Below, one piece after another: positions 62,541 to 64,000 of a DNA stretch of 64,000 nt. Position 1 is the first letter of the stretch; each line of letters begins with the position of its first letter. The DNA lies in NCBI GenBank assembly GCA_963277665.1, contig OY728166.1, forward strand, positions 546,651,219-546,715,218. The letters are read 5' to 3'. The position numbers were made by a program, and so were the translations under genes. The DNA is from Viscum album (lineage: Eukaryota; Streptophyta; Magnoliopsida; Santalales; Viscaceae). The notes below the pieces were generated by a model that did not search any database, was not told the origin of the DNA, and saw only the letters and a program-made list of their open reading frames with translations.

Positions 62541-63060
62541 AAAAATCCTCTTTTATTAGATGCCTTAATATTGACCAACATTATCCCTAGAAGATATGCA
62601 CTAATTAATATTCTCTAAATAAACTTATAGATTTCTTTCACCACTTCTCAGTCACATGGATAACGTGTCATTGACTTATCATGTCTAATAGAATAATCCC
62701 TCAGGATTCCAATATCCATCAAAAACTCGTTAATCATGTTTATTTTATATATATTATCCAAATTAATAAAATATTTGGTGGCTAAATCTATCATTTTTAG
62801 TAATATCTTCATTAAAAACATATCCACATGGGATAGTTCCCCAATAAGTTGTTATAGTATATATAAATAATTCAATGAACCAGATGGAACTCCAGGGGAT
62901 CCAGTCTATGGAGGATTATCCTTGATAGTGAACATGTCCTACACATGTACTGGTACCTCGAAAAAATCCATGATTTCCTATCAAAAAAATTTCAAAACAT
63001 ATCCTAAAACAATACATCCTGAACTAATAAACCCCTGGTGACACACTTATAACAATAATC
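62540..63060 (-). pseudogene. Probable Ty3/gypsy (Tat-like) integrase relic
   Basis: Minus-strand segments follow the order of a gypsy integrase. CYKCVTRGLLVQDVLF (near 63,056-63,008) resembles the LYKRGFxGxLLRCL region before the zinc-binding domain. CRTCSLSRIILHRLDPLEF (near 62,942-62,886) resembles CxxCQ...IHxPPxxLH. DLATKYF (about 62,780) resembles the DYFTKW core motif. A GNGQAExSNK-like DNA string survives at 62,600-62,550. These conserved-word matches are interrupted by stops, and the catalytic triad cannot be traced. It could instead belong to another gypsy lineage. Confidence 0.45.
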
Positions 63061-64000
63061 TATAAGATTATCCCTATTTATAATTCTTATATAATTGACA
63101 TAACACTATCCTCAAAACCCCTAACTGAAATCATTAATAAAAATATAAAAAATTAATGTTTTTTTATATATAAAAATAAAAAATTCAAAACCAATATTAA
63201 CACATATCTATGATTCATTGAACTATTTCATTGAAAAAAATACCATGAAAACAAACTTATACCCCCACCTAATTTCATTAAAAATCCAAAAAAAAATTCA
63301 TCAATATGATAAATCAATTGACCAGAATAGGTTAATATCTATACTCTATGCACCGACCTCATAATTGATGTAGTCTCCTATGATATGAACCATACCCTAT
63401 AAGCCTCAAATGTCACAATATGGACTTATCACCTCTTAAACATGTGATATATCAACCTTAGAATATTTTCTGTCACATCCAATAATGACCATAATCTATC
63501 TCAATTTGTATCTCATAACGAATACCACATGTAACCTCTTCCCTAATTATTTAATCAACACATTATTACTCATCCAAATAATTCATGAATCTCAATGATA
63601 AATATATCACTAGGTAGTTATCTCACTAGGTTCCCCTTGGTGTTACCTCTATGAAACCCATCTTCAAAACTCAATTACAAACAATTATATTATAATATAT
63701 AATCATAGCATAGCTTCCTCTAAATAATAAATTAACCACTAAATAATTATATTAATATATCAATAGGTTCACCACTAGACCAACACTCTTGTGGTACCCA
63801 CTCTCGCCAATATAAGATCTCCCAAGGACGATAAAAGAAATTATCTCGGATGTGAACCCTATATGGACTATAAATTCCATAAATAACACATCCCCTTGTA
63901 TATCATCACATTATACATCAAAAATTAATATATTAATTTTTATAAGGAGTATTATATAACTACTAGAATTTATATGCTCAATTCAGATATGAGTAACATT
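63061..64000. other. Right edge, AT-rich, possibly more of the same gypsy relic
   Basis: In an intact Tat-like element the minus-strand RT/RNase H would lie here. I could not recognise it. A mixed-composition patch at 63,760-63,870 has no identifiable motif. Confidence 0.35.

Noticed and set aside
1..64000. CRISPR array, bacterial operon or phage signals
   Set aside because: No regularly spaced identical repeats and no ribosome-binding-site-led gene chains; the content is plant retrotransposon sequence.

Overview
The window looks like intergenic heterochromatin from a flowering plant. It is very AT-rich, has no long intact ORF and no recognisable cellular gene. It is filled with LTR retrotransposons in several states of decay: Ty3/gypsy chromovirus-type pol, a Ty1/copia pol, a tRNA-derived SINE and initiator-Met-tRNA primer sites. 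All coordinates come from reading the sequence by eye. LTR ends supported by target-site duplications (TSDs) are exact to a few bases; the others are approximate.

Layout. (1) 1-4.4 kb: AT-rich DNA without recognisable content. (2) About 4.4-6.5 kb: minus-strand Ty1/copia pol relic (protease, pre-integrase, integrase and RT motifs). (3) 6.84 to about 24.0 kb: an old plus-strand Ty3/gypsy element, E4, split by a younger element. (4) 13,168-22,561: E1, inserted in the 3' end of E4 pol, with 3.3-kb LTRs, TSD GAGGA and a gag pseudogene but no pol. (5) 24-32.5 kb: AT-rich DNA, nothing convincing. (6) 32,554-43,254: E2, a reverse-strand relative of E1 with 4.2-kb LTRs, TSD AGTAC and an internally deleted gag. 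(7) 44,075-54,632: E3, an old plus-strand gypsy element with a readable but broken RT-RNase H-integrase. (8) 56,031 to about 60,245: a 1.93-kb tandem duplication whose second copy carries a SINE. (9) About 62.5-63.1 kb: probable minus-strand Tat-like gypsy integrase relic.

Main result. E1 and E2 form one non-autonomous, gag-only LTR family (TR-GAG type). Aligned to E1, both E2 LTRs carry an extra block of about 886 bp, 3' of the position where E1 has its TATA box. The block starts exactly with GT and ends exactly with AG, and removing it gives the E1 arrangement. This is what a leader intron, lost in E1 by reverse transcription of spliced RNA, would look like. The block holds about three tandem units of roughly 190 bp, each with a CpG-rich GTACGTACGCAC-like core. 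Both elements also share a second candidate leader intron that ends just before the gag ATG, and a 78-nt tRNA-like sequence antisense to gag with an intact Pol III B box.

No gene here looks functional. Any mobility of E1/E2 would have depended on a related pol-bearing element elsewhere in the genome.
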